A stretch of 64,000 nt of DNA, from contig JAHBTO010000004.1 in the NCBI GenBank assembly GCA_019638525.1, forward strand, positions 184,823 to 248,822, in the 5' to 3' direction. Origin of the DNA: Ferruginibacter sp. GTDB lineage: Bacteria; Bacteroidota; Bacteroidia; Chitinophagales; Chitinophagaceae. The position numbers were made by a program, and so were the translations under genes. Under the pieces are notes generated by a model. The model had not been told where the DNA came from. It was given only the letters and a program-made list of their open reading frames with translations, and did not search any database. Shown here piece after piece: positions 46,315 to 54,769 of the stretch (its first letter is position 1; each line of letters opens with the position of its first letter).

Positions 46315-47093
46315 TTGAAGAGGTTCTTTTTTTCCAGTTGTTTTTTCAATGTGTAATCAGTTAAATCAAACTGTACAGGCACCAGGCTTATGTAATTATT
46401 TTTAAGCGCCCACACATCGGTATCTTTTCCTTTATCAAAATTGATAAACTCGCCTGTAAGCCAGTAATAATTTTTACCATGCGGATCGGTGCGTTCAGAA
46501 AACTCTTCTTTGTATTTTGCGTAAGCCTGTTTGCATATTTTGATACCTTTAATAAGTTGGAGCGGTACGGCTGGTATATTCACATTCAGCAAAAGGTGTT
46601 TATCCATTTTACCAGCCAGCAGGGTACGAACTATTTTCTCGATATAAAATTTTGAAGCAGTAAAATCAGCTTCTACACTATAATCGAGCAATGAAAAACC
46701 AATACTGGGAATACTTTCAATAGCCGCTTCCATGGCAGCGCTCATGGTACCGCTGTAAATAACATTAATAGAATGGTTGGCGCCGTGATTGATACCGCTA
46801 AGGCAGATATCGGGTTTGCGGTGTAAAATTTTATCAACTGCCAGTTTTACACAGTCAACCGGCGTGCCGGTAGTTTGCCAGGCTTCAGTAGTACCAAATA
46901 AATCAACTTTATGCATTCGTAAGGGTTGGCCAATAGTAATGGCATGCCCCATTCCGCTTTGTGGTTTATCGGGTGCCACCACCACCACTTTACCAAGGTG
47001 CCTAACGGCTTCTACTAAATTTCTAATACCGGGAGCAGTTATTCCGTCGTCGTTTGTAATAAGGATAATGGGTTTTTCTTTCTTCTTCGCCAT
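46311..47093 (-). CDS. surE: 5'/3'-nucleotidase SurE
   Basis: The 260-residue protein has the SurE active-site start LITNDDGITAPGIRNLVEAV, VVAPDKPQSGMGHAITI, and LSGINHGANHSINVIYSGTMSAAMEAAIESIPSIGFS, all metal and nucleotide ligands of the family. It dephosphorylates nucleoside monophosphates and short polyphosphates under stress. The tail overlaps the small membrane protein by 4 bp. Confidence 0.95.
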   Translation of the reverse strand: MAKKKEKPIILITNDDGITAPGIRNLVEAVRHLGKVVVVAPDKPQSGMGHAITIGQPLRMHKVDLFGTTEAWQTTGTPVDCVKLAVDKILHRKPDICLSGINHGANHSINVIYSGTMSAAMEAAIESIPSIGFSLLDYSVEADFTASKFYIEKIVRTLLAGKMDKHLLLNVNIPAVPLQLIKGIKICKQAYAKYKEEFSERTDPHGKNYYWLTGEFINFDKGKDTDVWALKNNYISLVPVQFDLTDYTLKKQLEKKNLFK

Positions 47094-47112
47094 GTAAGTT
47101 TAGTTCGTTTTA

Positions 47113-47571
47113 TTAAATACGGAACAAAGGCCTTGCTATTTCAGACCTGAAAGGCCAGGGTATCATTGCCAGTATAATCAATAACGCTATTCCAAAATAA
47201 ATTAGTGTGCGTTTATGTTTTTGTACATCTGTATCGGCTTTTTTAACCATGGTACGGCCCACATGTACCAGCATCCAGGCAATAATCATCATCAGTGCAT
47301 GTTCTACTGCAAAAAAGCGTTCGCCGGGGTTTTTCATCACCTCTGCCATACCTTCTCTCACCCTATCGAACCACATACCGGTAAAATACAAAATCATCCC
47401 CATCAATAATTGAAGGTCGCAACTAATCATAAAGAAAAGGCTCAATTTATTATCACTGTTTTTATATTCTCTTTTTGAAATAACAGCAAACAACGCAGCA
47501 ATTACTGCCCAAACGCCAAAAATTAAAACAACCCAACGAAGTAAATTATGTATTACCAATGAATAGTTCAT
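47113..47571 (-). CDS. Four-span membrane protein, cytochrome b-like
   Basis: The 152-residue protein has four predicted spans: near WVVLIFGVWAVIAALFAV, SLFFMISCDLQLLMGMILYF, MIIAWMLVHVGRTMV and TLIYFGIALLIILAMIPWPF. His8, and the pair of His in VEHALMMIIAWMLVHVGR, could ligate heme as in small cytochrome b561-like proteins, but this is only suggestive. It lies 20 bp from the surE start and may be first in that operon. Confidence 0.65.
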   Translation of the reverse strand: MNYSLVIHNLLRWVVLIFGVWAVIAALFAVISKREYKNSDNKLSLFFMISCDLQLLMGMILYFTGMWFDRVREGMAEVMKNPGERFFAVEHALMMIIAWMLVHVGRTMVKKADTDVQKHKRTLIYFGIALLIILAMIPWPFRSEIARPLFRI

Positions 47572-47678
47572 AATAAAAAGATTTGTTACAAAAATAAGGC
47601 AAGTGCTTTAAATGTTATTATAGCCAGGATGAAAAGGTAACTACCATTGCTAACCGGTGTAAAAAATATTTTTTTAAT

Positions 47679-47718
47679 AACTAAATTTATTAGTATATTT
47701 GTGCTAACCAAATTAGTT
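47679..47718. promoter_or_regulatory. Inverted repeat bracketing the -7 element of the S24-type repressor gene
   Basis: AACTAAATTTATTAG (47679-47693) and CTAACCAAATTAGTT (47704-47718) are inverted arms matching at 12 of 15 positions, with spacer TATATTTGTG. The spacer contains the -7 element TATATTTG (47694-47701). ATG follows at 47723. This is a strong autorepression operator candidate. Confidence 0.65.
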
Positions 47719-47722
47719 TACC

Positions 47723-48475
47723 ATGTCATTAGCAGGCCAAAACCTAAAATATCTTCGCAAACTACGTGGATGGACACAAGAAGAATTTGCCCACAAGCTT
47801 GGAATTAAACGTTCGCTGATAGGCGCCTATGAAGAAGAGCGGGCCGACCCCCGTTTAGAAGTGCTTGAAATTTTAGCCGATATGTTCAAGCTATCGCTTG
47901 ATGAACTATTATTAAAAGACCTTAGTGTTGTATCTGAAAACTATATGGCAAAACGGCGGCAGCAAAAAATGATGAATGCCCCCAGGAACCTGATTCATTT
48001 TGTACCGGTAAAAGCAGCAGCCGGTTACCTGGCAAGCTTTGCCGATACAGAGTTTATTGATGAATTAAATACTTTTACCCTGCCCATGTTATCGGGCGGT
48101 AATTTCCGTGCATTTGAAATTATTGGAGATAGCATGTTGCCTACACCTAGTGGCAGCATCATTGTAGGCGAAAAAATTGAAGATATAAGTGATATAAAAA
48201 ATAACCAGGCATATATTGTAGTAAGCCGTAATGAAGGAATTGTATATAAAAGAATAGAAAAAAACAACCGTGCAAAAAACAAGCTTACCCTAATTAGCGA
48301 TAACCCGCAATACCAGCCTTACCAGGTAAATGCTGAAGATATAATGGAACTATGGCAGGCGCAAATGGTGATAAGCAAGGTAAGCAATCAGCAACGATGG
48401 GATGTAAACTCATTGGCCAGCATGGTGAATAACCTGCAAAGCCAGGTAAGTACATTGAAAAAGAAAATGAATTAA
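47723..48475 (+). CDS. XRE-S24 (LexA-like) repressor
   Basis: The 250-residue protein has an N-terminal XRE helix-turn-helix (LRKLRGWTQEEFAHKLGIKRSLIGAYEEERADP, 11-43) and a C-terminal S24 peptidase-like domain. The self-cleavage features align with LexA: Ala100-Gly101 in KAAAGYLA, Ser137 in GDSMLPT and Lys176 in VYKRIEK. Spacing from bond to Ser (37) and Ser to Lys (39) is close to LexA (35, 37). An SOS-type or ligand-controlled repressor that may be inactivated by RecA-stimulated cleavage is inferred. DinB-like and ssb genes follow. Confidence 0.85.
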   Translation: MSLAGQNLKYLRKLRGWTQEEFAHKLGIKRSLIGAYEEERADPRLEVLEILADMFKLSLDELLLKDLSVVSENYMAKRRQQKMMNAPRNLIHFVPVKAAAGYLASFADTEFIDELNTFTLPMLSGGNFRAFEIIGDSMLPTPSGSIIVGEKIEDISDIKNNQAYIVVSRNEGIVYKRIEKNNRAKNKLTLISDNPQYQPYQVNAEDIMELWQAQMVISKVSNQQRWDVNSLASMVNNLQSQVSTLKKKMN

Positions 48476-48508
48476 ACGGGTTTACAATTACAGTACAATA
48501 ATGAGGCA

Positions 48509-48979
48509 ATGAATGCAAATGAATTACTGGTTTTAAATTTTGAAGAAGTGCGCCGCAGGAGTATAAAAGTATGGAAAGCCATTTCGGAAGAAGATCTTTT
48601 TTGGAAGCCCGATACACAGGCTATGAGTTGTTTTGAAATGATAAGGCATGTGCTGGAAGCTGAAAATATTTTTCACCATATTGTACTCAAAAGAGGTGTA
48701 CTTGGCAATTATGAATGCCCGTTAACCGGCAACCCTTACACCACCGTAGATGACGAACTAAAAAATGCACAGCCTTACAGGGAAAAGTTTTTAAAAATGG
48801 TGCATTCGTTTACGGCAAAAGAATTGGAAGAAGTGTACATAACCCGTAAAGAAAAAAAACAACACCGTAAACTGGGCGATTACTTATTACGCATTGCTTA
48901 CCACGAAGCTGTGCATACAGGGCAACTGCTCGACTATTTACGCACATTAAATTCACCCAGGGCCAATATTTGGGATTAG
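48509..48979 (+). CDS. DinB/YfiT family protein
   Basis: The 156-residue four-helix protein has VWKAISEEDLFWKPDTQAMSCFEMIRHVLEAENIFHHIV and the C-terminal HEAVHTGQLLDYLRTL; His residues in the first and last blocks (HVLEAEN, YHEAVH) form the DinB/YfiT metal site. Family members use bacillithiol, mycothiol or related thiols in detoxification; the name recalls B. subtilis dinB, unrelated to DNA polymerase IV. It begins 33 bp after the repressor stop, probably in one operon. Confidence 0.85.
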   Translation: MNANELLVLNFEEVRRRSIKVWKAISEEDLFWKPDTQAMSCFEMIRHVLEAENIFHHIVLKRGVLGNYECPLTGNPYTTVDDELKNAQPYREKFLKMVHSFTAKELEEVYITRKEKKQHRKLGDYLLRIAYHEAVHTGQLLDYLRTLNSPRANIWD

Positions 48980-49060
48980 CTTTTACCTTTATTGATATGT
49001 AAGCCACATGACTATTAACACACATTCAGATACATCGATTAATAATTAAAAAACACAGTT

Positions 49061-49489
49061 ATGATTAAACTACAGATCATTGGCAACCTTGGAAAAGATT
49101 GCATTGTTAAAGAAATTAACGGCAAGCACGTTATCAATTTTAGTGTAGCACACACCGAACGCTTTAAAGATTCGCAGGGTAATCAAAAAGAAAGAACCAC
49201 CTGGGTTGAATGTGCTTACTGGACCGACAGGACAGCCATTGCACCTTATCTTTTAAAAGGCACTACTGTTTATGCCGAAGGTGCGCCGGAAGCTGATCCT
49301 TACACCAACAAAGAAGGGCAGCCAGCCGCCACTTTGCGTATGAGGGTTCAAAACATACAGTTATTAAGCAGTAACAGAGACCAGGGTTCAAACCAGGGTA
49401 ACGTTTCCAATGCCGGCCTGGCAACAGCACCGGTTGTAAAAACCGAACCTGTAGCTTCAACAGCACCCGTTGACGATTTGCCATTTTAG
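49061..49489 (+). CDS. ssb: Single-stranded DNA-binding protein
   Basis: The 142-residue OB-fold protein starts MIKLQIIGNLGKDC, with VINFSVAHTERFKDSQGNQKERTTWVECAYW and GTTVYAEGAPEADPYTNKEGQPAATLRMRVQNIQLL, the SSB core. The disordered tail ends DDLPF, the acidic tip that recruits replication and repair partners. Length and tip are those of a functional SSB. It lies downstream of the LexA-like repressor and DinB-family genes. Confidence 0.95.
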   Translation: MIKLQIIGNLGKDCIVKEINGKHVINFSVAHTERFKDSQGNQKERTTWVECAYWTDRTAIAPYLLKGTTVYAEGAPEADPYTNKEGQPAATLRMRVQNIQLLSSNRDQGSNQGNVSNAGLATAPVVKTEPVASTAPVDDLPF

Positions 49490-49504
49490 TAAACTGAATT
49501 TTAC

Positions 49505-49638
49505 AAGAGGCTGTTTCATACAAAAATTTTTTTATCACTCAACACAGCAAAGTCTTAAATTCAATTTTAAACTTTGCTGTTTTAATAAGTTAATCCTGCA
49601 AGTGTGATATAAACATTTGATTTTTGCAACAGCCTCTT
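49505..49638. repeat. 134-bp nested palindrome, MITE-like
   Basis: AAGAGGCTGTT (49505-49515) and AACAGCCTCTT (49628-49638) are perfect 11-bp outer arms. Inside, ACAGCAAAGT (49544-49553) and ACTTTGCTGT (49571-49580) are perfect 10-bp inner arms. No coding capacity. The ends resemble transposon termini of the IS5/IS1182 type, but no flanking target duplication is evident. Confidence 0.55.
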
Positions 49639-49664
49639 TTTTTATCACTAATACTACCTGCATT

Positions 49665-50168
49665 TTACACATGTATCAACTGGTGTGTTTCTTTTATAAC
49701 CCCCATTACAAAAACACTCTGCACATTTCCCATATTTTCCTGCTGGCTTAATTTGTTTACATGAAAATCGTAATAAGCATTCATATCCCTGCAAATCACT
49801 TTAAGCATAAAATCAAATTCTCCGCTTATGCTGTAACATTCAATTACTTCATGCAATTCATTTATTGATTTAATAAACTTTGCACCTGCATTTTTACTGT
49901 GTTCTTTTAACGATACATAGCAAATCACCATCAGGTTTAAATCAACTTTATATTGATCAACCAATGTTACATATTGTTTAATAACACCTTTTTCTTCCAA
50001 CTGTTTTATACGATCATGTACCGGCGTAGTACTTAAGTGAATCTTTTCCGAAATTTCTTTAACAGTTACTCTTGCATTTTGCTGCAGCATTGCAAGTATT
50101 GCCAGGTCTTTCTTATCAAGGGTAAAGCCAGCCATAGTTGATTTTTCTTTTTTGCCTGCTTTTGTCAT
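49665..50168 (-). CDS. Lrp/AsnC family transcription regulator
   Basis: The 167-residue protein has an N-terminal HTH ([47 protein letters not shown]) and a C-terminal RAM ligand-binding domain ([47 protein letters not shown]). ATG at 50168 gives twelve extra Lys-rich residues; the start at 50135 (MAGFTLDKK) is also possible. It faces ahcY divergently across an intergenic region holding a palindrome, and may control both genes in response to an amino acid such as methionine (inference). Confidence 0.9.
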   Translation of the reverse strand: MTKAGKKEKSTMAGFTLDKKDLAILAMLQQNARVTVKEISEKIHLSTTPVHDRIKQLEEKGVIKQYVTLVDQYKVDLNLMVICYVSLKEHSKNAGAKFIKSINELHEVIECYSISGEFDFMLKVICRDMNAYYDFHVNKLSQQENMGNVQSVFVMGVIKETHQLIHV

Positions 50169-50177
50169 AAATTACTG

Positions 50178-50198
50178 GTATTTTATCCTGTAAAATAC
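50178..50198. promoter_or_regulatory. Putative Lrp-type operator palindrome
   Basis: GTATTTTA and TAAAATAC form a perfect 8-bp inverted repeat around TCCTG. It lies 10-30 bp upstream of the lrp-type start. A minus-strand -7-like TAAAATTG (50198-50205) would put the transcript start inside it. Confidence 0.55.
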
Positions 50199-50239
50199 AA
50201 TTTTAATAGAACTATTTCCTTAATATTTAAAACATATTG

Positions 50240-50267
50240 GAATATTATCCTGCAAACAGTACATTTG
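50240..50267 (+). promoter_or_regulatory. ahcY promoter with a second ATCCTG half-site
   Basis: TACATTTG (50260-50267) matches the -7 consensus, with TTGG at 50237-50240 as a -33 candidate at 20 bp. Between them, ATTATCCTGCAAAC repeats the core of the upstream palindrome, about 62 bp (six turns) away. Confidence 0.5.
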
Positions 50268-50285
50268 CACTCTAAATTAAAAACC

Positions 50286-51614
50286 ATGTCAACATTACCA
50301 AAAAGCGCCATTGATTTTAAGCTTGCCAACAAGGTTAAAGATATGAGCCTGGCCGAATGGGGCCGTAAAGAAATTATGTTAGCCGAAGCAGAAATGCCTG
50401 GCTTAATGGCTATCCGTGCCGAGTACGGGCCTTCGCAACCATTAAAAGGTGCAAGAATTGCAGGATGCTTACACATGACCATTCAAACAGCAGTTTTAAT
50501 TGAAACCTTAACTGCATTGGGTGCAGAAGTTAAGTGGAGTTCTTGTAATATTTTCAGTACACAAGACCAGGCTGCAGCTGCTATTGCCGCTACAGGTGTA
50601 GGAGTTTTTGCATGGAAAGGTCAAACACAAGAAGAAAGTGACTGGTGTATTGAACAAACATTATTTTTTGGTGGGCCAGACCGACCATTAAATATGATAC
50701 TTGATGATGGTGGTGATTTAACTAACATGGTATTTGATAAATATCCAGAGTTGATACAACATGTAAAAGGATTAAGCGAAGAAACCACTACCGGTGTACA
50801 CCGTTTATACGAGCGCATGGAGAAAGGTACTTTACCTATCCCTGCCATAAACATCAACGACTCTGTTACCAAATCTAAATTTGATAACAAGTATGGTTGT
50901 AAAGAAAGCCTGGTAGATGCTATACGCCGTGCAACCGATGTGATGATGGCCGGTAAAGTAGCAGTTGTAGGTGGATATGGTGATGTGGGTAAAGGCTCTG
51001 CTGCATCATTAAGAGGTGCAGGTTGCAGGGTGCTTGTTACTGAGATTGATCCGATTTGTGCATTACAAGCTGCTATGGATGGTTACGAAGTAAAACCAAT
51101 GATAGAGGCTGTTAAAGAAGCTGATATTATTGTTACTGCTTCGGGCTGCCGCGACCTGATAACAGAAAAACATTTCCGTTTAATGAAAGACAAGGCTATT
51201 GTTTGTAATATCGGCCACTTTGATATTGAAATTGATATGGCATGGCTTAATGCAAAATATGGTAATACCAAAAATACCATCAAGCCACAGGTAGATATGT
51301 ATAACATTGATGGCAAAGATGTGATTGTACTGGCAGAAGGACGCCTTGTAAACTTGGGTTGTGCAACCGGCCACCCTTCATTTGTAATGAGTGCTTCATT
51401 CACCAACCAAACCCTTGCACAAATTGAACTGTGGAACAACAGCGAGAAATACGAAAACAAAGTGTATGTATTACCTAAGTTTTTGGATGAAAAAGTTGCC
51501 CGTTTACACTTATCAAAAATTGGTGTGGCATTAGATGAGTTAACAGCTGAACAAAGCGCTTATTTAGGTTTACCAAAAGAAGGGCCTTATAAAACTGATG
51601 CTTATAGGTATTAA
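50286..51614 (+). CDS. ahcY: Adenosylhomocysteinase
   Basis: The 442-residue product starts at ATG 50286 ([11 protein letters not shown]); the upstream ATG at 50265 overlaps the promoter and is rejected. It hydrolyses S-adenosylhomocysteine to adenosine and homocysteine in the methyl cycle. Motifs include [47 protein letters not shown], and the NAD-binding GGYGDVGKG (229-237). [13 protein letters not shown] and the C-terminal KTDAYRY are typical. It lies opposite an Lrp-type regulator and ends at a strong terminator. Confidence 0.97.
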   Translation: MSTLPKSAIDFKLANKVKDMSLAEWGRKEIMLAEAEMPGLMAIRAEYGPSQPLKGARIAGCLHMTIQTAVLIETLTALGAEVKWSSCNIFSTQDQAAAAIAATGVGVFAWKGQTQEESDWCIEQTLFFGGPDRPLNMILDDGGDLTNMVFDKYPELIQHVKGLSEETTTGVHRLYERMEKGTLPIPAININDSVTKSKFDNKYGCKESLVDAIRRATDVMMAGKVAVVGGYGDVGKGSAASLRGAGCRVLVTEIDPICALQAAMDGYEVKPMIEAVKEADIIVTASGCRDLITEKHFRLMKDKAIVCNIGHFDIEIDMAWLNAKYGNTKNTIKPQVDMYNIDGKDVIVLAEGRLVNLGCATGHPSFVMSASFTNQTLAQIELWNNSEKYENKVYVLPKFLDEKVARLHLSKIGVALDELTAEQSAYLGLPKEGPYKTDAYRY

Positions 51615-51660
51615 TAATTTAAAAACATTCGCTACCTGTTTCTTTAAGCGATAATAAATT

Positions 51661-51700
51661 AAAAAAAATCCCGCTTGTTATGCACAAGCGGGATTTTTTG
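51661..51700. terminator. Bidirectional intrinsic terminator
   Basis: ATCCCGCTTG (51668-51677) and CAAGCGGGAT (51685-51694) form a perfect 10-bp stem with a TTATGCA loop, flanked by A7 and T6. Confidence 0.92.
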
Positions 51701-51812
51701 TGCCTTCATAAAACCGCTTATTATTGATTAAGTGTTTAAAATACTTACAGATATAAACTGTAATTTTATAACTCTTTACACTTAGTTCAATCACAATTTT
51801 GTATAATTAAAA

Positions 51813-54038
51813 ATGAAAAAAGTTTTATTTACTGTAGCATGTTTTTGTACCTGTCATTTCATTTTTGCACAAAAAGTTGAAATGCCTTTAGCTAAGTTCA
51901 AAACCGGAGATAATGTAACCTATAGTTATCCTGTTACGGATGACAGGCAGTGGGGAACTATTAAACCTGATATGATATGGGAAACCCAGGGTTATGATAA
52001 TTATGATGGTTATGCCTGGTACCGTTTTCATATTACACTACCAAAATCTATAAAAGAAAACTCATTATGGAAAGATACGTTACGCATAAACCTTGCAAAA
52101 GCAGATGATGCCTGTGAAGTGTTTTTTAACGGAACAAAAATTGGTAAATCGGGCTCGTTTCCAAGTGATACTGCAGGATATATATCAACCTGGAATAAAA
52201 AACAGGAATACCATATTGCAGCCAATAGCCCGTTTATAAACTGGGGCGCCGAAAATGTGATTGCTGTAAAGGTTTATGATGGTGGAGGCGCCGGCGGTAT
52301 GTTTAGCGGTATCCCTTATATCAATATGGTTGATCTTATTGATGCCATTAACATCAACAATAAATCTTCTGTACGTTTTACACGGCCGGGTAAAGCAATA
52401 AAAAATATTTCAATCGAAAATAATGCAACAGAAAAAATAACCGGCATTTTAACGTATGATATTATTGATGTAGATAATGATAAATCAACTTCACATTCTA
52501 TTCCTGTTTCAATTCTGCCAAAGAAAAAATTAGATTTTACAATTCCAATTACACTTGCTGAAAGAAATAATATCCATTATAAGTTTGAAGAAAACAAGTC
52601 GCATAAAATTATTGAGCTAACCGAAATAATTCCATACATACTAACACCACCTGTATCTGCATCACCCAAAATAAACGGGGCAAAAATATTTGGTGTAAGG
52701 CCCGGCTCACCATTTCTATTTAAGATACCGGCAACAGGTAAAGGTAAACTGCTGTATAGCGTAGAAAATTTACCCGAAGGTTTACAGGTGAATAAAAATA
52801 CCGGCATCATTACGGGTACTTTAAAAAACGAGGGTGAATATAAAATGACTTTCGTGGTAAAAAATTCGATAGGAATTGATAAAAGAGCTTTTACTGTAAA
52901 ATGCGGCAACCTGCTGGCATTAACACCACCAATGGGATGGAACAGTTGGAACTGCTGGGGTTTAAGCATTAATGAAACAAGGCTTAAAGCTTCTGCACAG
53001 GCCATGATTGATAAAGGGCTGATCAACCATGGCTGGACATACATGAATATTGATGACGGTTGGGAAGCAGAAACAAGAAATGCAAACGGAGAAATTGTAG
53101 CCAACCATAAATTTCCTGATTTAAAAAAGACCGGCGACTGGCTTCATGAAAAAGGATTGAAATTCGGTATCTACTCTTCGCCGGGCACAAAAACATGTGG
53201 CAATTATTTAGGAAGTTACCAACACGAAGCACAGGATGCAAAATCGTATGCTAACTGGGGAGTAGATTATTTGAAATATGATTGGTGCAGTTACGATTCG
53301 GTTTTTGATGCAGAAAAAGATACAAGCCTTGCTGCCTACAAAAAACCTTATACCTTAATGGGAGAAATTTTAAAAAATCAAAACAGGGATATTGTTTTCA
53401 GTTTGTGCCAGTATGGAATGAAAAATGTTTGGGAATGGGGCGCTACTGTAAATGGTAATACCTGGCGCACAACCGGCGATATTACTGATACCTGGGAAAG
53501 CCTCAGCAGCATTGGTTTTAATCAAACAAGTCAATATGCATACGCTGCCCCCGGCAGGTGGAATGACCCCGATATGATGATTGTTGGCGAAGTAGGCTGG
53601 GGCGATAATTTACATCCTACAAGATTAACTGTTGATGAACAATATACACATGTAAGTTTATGGTGCCTGTTGAGCGCTCCATTATTAATTGGCTGCGACC
53701 TTAGTAAGTTGGATGATTTTACATTAAACCTGCTTACCAATGATGAAGTAATTGCTGTTGACCAGGATGTACTTGGCAAACAAGCTAAACAAATTATTAA
53801 AACTGCAGATTACCAGGTATGGTTGAAAGAATTAGAAGATGGTTCTAAAGCAATAGGTATTTTTAATGTATCGTCTAAAGATGATGTGGTAAGATTTTAC
53901 TGGAGCGATATTGGCTTATCAAATTCGCAAAAAGTAAGAGACCTTTGGCGGCAAAAGGACATTGGGAATTTTGACGGCATGTTTGCTACAAAGGTTGCAG
54001 CACATGGTGTAACTTTGATAAAAGCATCGGCTAATTAA
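51813..54038 (+). CDS. Secreted GH27 alpha-galactosidase with two N-terminal beta-domains
   Basis: The 741-residue protein has a signal peptide (ends FIFAQ), a galactose-binding-like jelly roll near 35-165, a putative Ig domain (He_PIG: YSVENLPEGLQVNKNTGIITGTLKNEGEY, about 295-365), and GH27 catalytic (beta/alpha)8 domain from PPMGWNSWNCWG. The nucleophile is Asp490 in YLKYDWCS and the acid/base Asp556 in TTGDITDTW. It most likely releases alpha-galactose or alpha-N-acetylgalactosamine outside the cytoplasm. pdxJ starts one base inside the stop (TAATG). Confidence 0.92.
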   Translation: MKKVLFTVACFCTCHFIFAQKVEMPLAKFKTGDNVTYSYPVTDDRQWGTIKPDMIWETQGYDNYDGYAWYRFHITLPKSIKENSLWKDTLRINLAKADDACEVFFNGTKIGKSGSFPSDTAGYISTWNKKQEYHIAANSPFINWGAENVIAVKVYDGGGAGGMFSGIPYINMVDLIDAININNKSSVRFTRPGKAIKNISIENNATEKITGILTYDIIDVDNDKSTSHSIPVSILPKKKLDFTIPITLAERNNIHYKFEENKSHKIIELTEIIPYILTPPVSASPKINGAKIFGVRPGSPFLFKIPATGKGKLLYSVENLPEGLQVNKNTGIITGTLKNEGEYKMTFVVKNSIGIDKRAFTVKCGNLLALTPPMGWNSWNCWGLSINETRLKASAQAMIDKGLINHGWTYMNIDDGWEAETRNANGEIVANHKFPDLKKTGDWLHEKGLKFGIYSSPGTKTCGNYLGSYQHEAQDAKSYANWGVDYLKYDWCSYDSVFDAEKDTSLAAYKKPYTLMGEILKNQNRDIVFSLCQYGMKNVWEWGATVNGNTWRTTGDITDTWESLSSIGFNQTSQYAYAAPGRWNDPDMMIVGEVGWGDNLHPTRLTVDEQYTHVSLWCLLSAPLLIGCDLSKLDDFTLNLLTNDEVIAVDQDVLGKQAKQIIKTADYQVWLKELEDGSKAIGIFNVSSKDDVVRFYWSDIGLSNSQKVRDLWRQKDIGNFDGMFATKVAAHGVTLIKASAN

Positions 54039-54757
54039 TGACAAAACTATCAGTAAATATCAATAAGCTGGCTACCCTGCGCAATAGCCGTGGTGGCAAT
54101 AATCCTAACCTTATTAAAGCAGCTAAAGATATTGAGCGTTTTGGTGCCGATGGAATTACTGTACATCCAAGGCCCGATGAAAGGCATATCCGTTATAGTG
54201 ATGTTTATGAACTAAAGAAAATAGTTACTACCGAATTTAACATTGAAGGAAACTGCACCGAACAAAAATTTGTTGACCTGGTTCTTGCTAACCATCCAAC
54301 GCAAGTAACCCTTGTACCCGATGCACTTGGGCAGCTAACATCTAACCATGGATGGAACACAATTGAACATGCAGCCTATTTAAAAAATATTGTTTCGATT
54401 TTTAAAAATGCAGGCATAAGGGTTTCTATTTTTGTTGACCCCATAATAGAGATGATTGAAGGAGCTAAAGCAACAGGTACCAACAGGGTGGAGTTATATA
54501 CCGAATCGTATGCAAAACAATTTGCCCAAGGCAATAAACAAACGGCCATAGCGCCATTTATTGCAGCAGCAACAAAAGCAAATGAACTTGGGTTGGGCAT
54601 CAATGCAGGGCACGACTTAGACTTACAAAATTTAAAATATTTTTCAGAAAACATTCCCGGTTTACTGGAAGTATCTATCGGCCATGCACTGATATGTGAT
54701 GCTGTGTATTTAGGATTAGAAAATACAGTTCAATTGTATAAAAGGCAACTTACATAA
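54038..54757 (+). CDS. pdxJ: Pyridoxine 5'-phosphate synthase
   Basis: The 239-residue TIM-barrel enzyme condenses 1-deoxyxylulose 5-phosphate with aminoacetone phosphate in PLP synthesis. It has LSVNINKLATLRNSRGGNNPN, GADGITVHPRPDERHIRYSDV, FNIEGN, VTLVPDALGQLTSNHGWN, VSIFVDP and the glycine-rich GLGINAGHDLDLQNL, all PdxJ signatures. The start codon overlaps the GH27 stop by one base, so translation is coupled. Convergent with the thiol-disulfide protein gene 12 bp away. Confidence 0.97.
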   Translation: MTKLSVNINKLATLRNSRGGNNPNLIKAAKDIERFGADGITVHPRPDERHIRYSDVYELKKIVTTEFNIEGNCTEQKFVDLVLANHPTQVTLVPDALGQLTSNHGWNTIEHAAYLKNIVSIFKNAGIRVSIFVDPIIEMIEGAKATGTNRVELYTESYAKQFAQGNKQTAIAPFIAAATKANELGLGINAGHDLDLQNLKYFSENIPGLLEVSIGHALICDAVYLGLENTVQLYKRQLT

Positions 54758-54769
54758 AATACCAAAAGC

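Noticed and set aside
49381..49400. GGTTCAAACC, tRNA T-loop-like
   Set aside because: Lies inside the ssb coding frame; no cloverleaf around it. No tRNA was found in the window.
52577..53104. 175-residue ORF antisense to the GH27 gene
   Set aside because: Shadow of the catalytic-domain coding strand; no start context and no motif.
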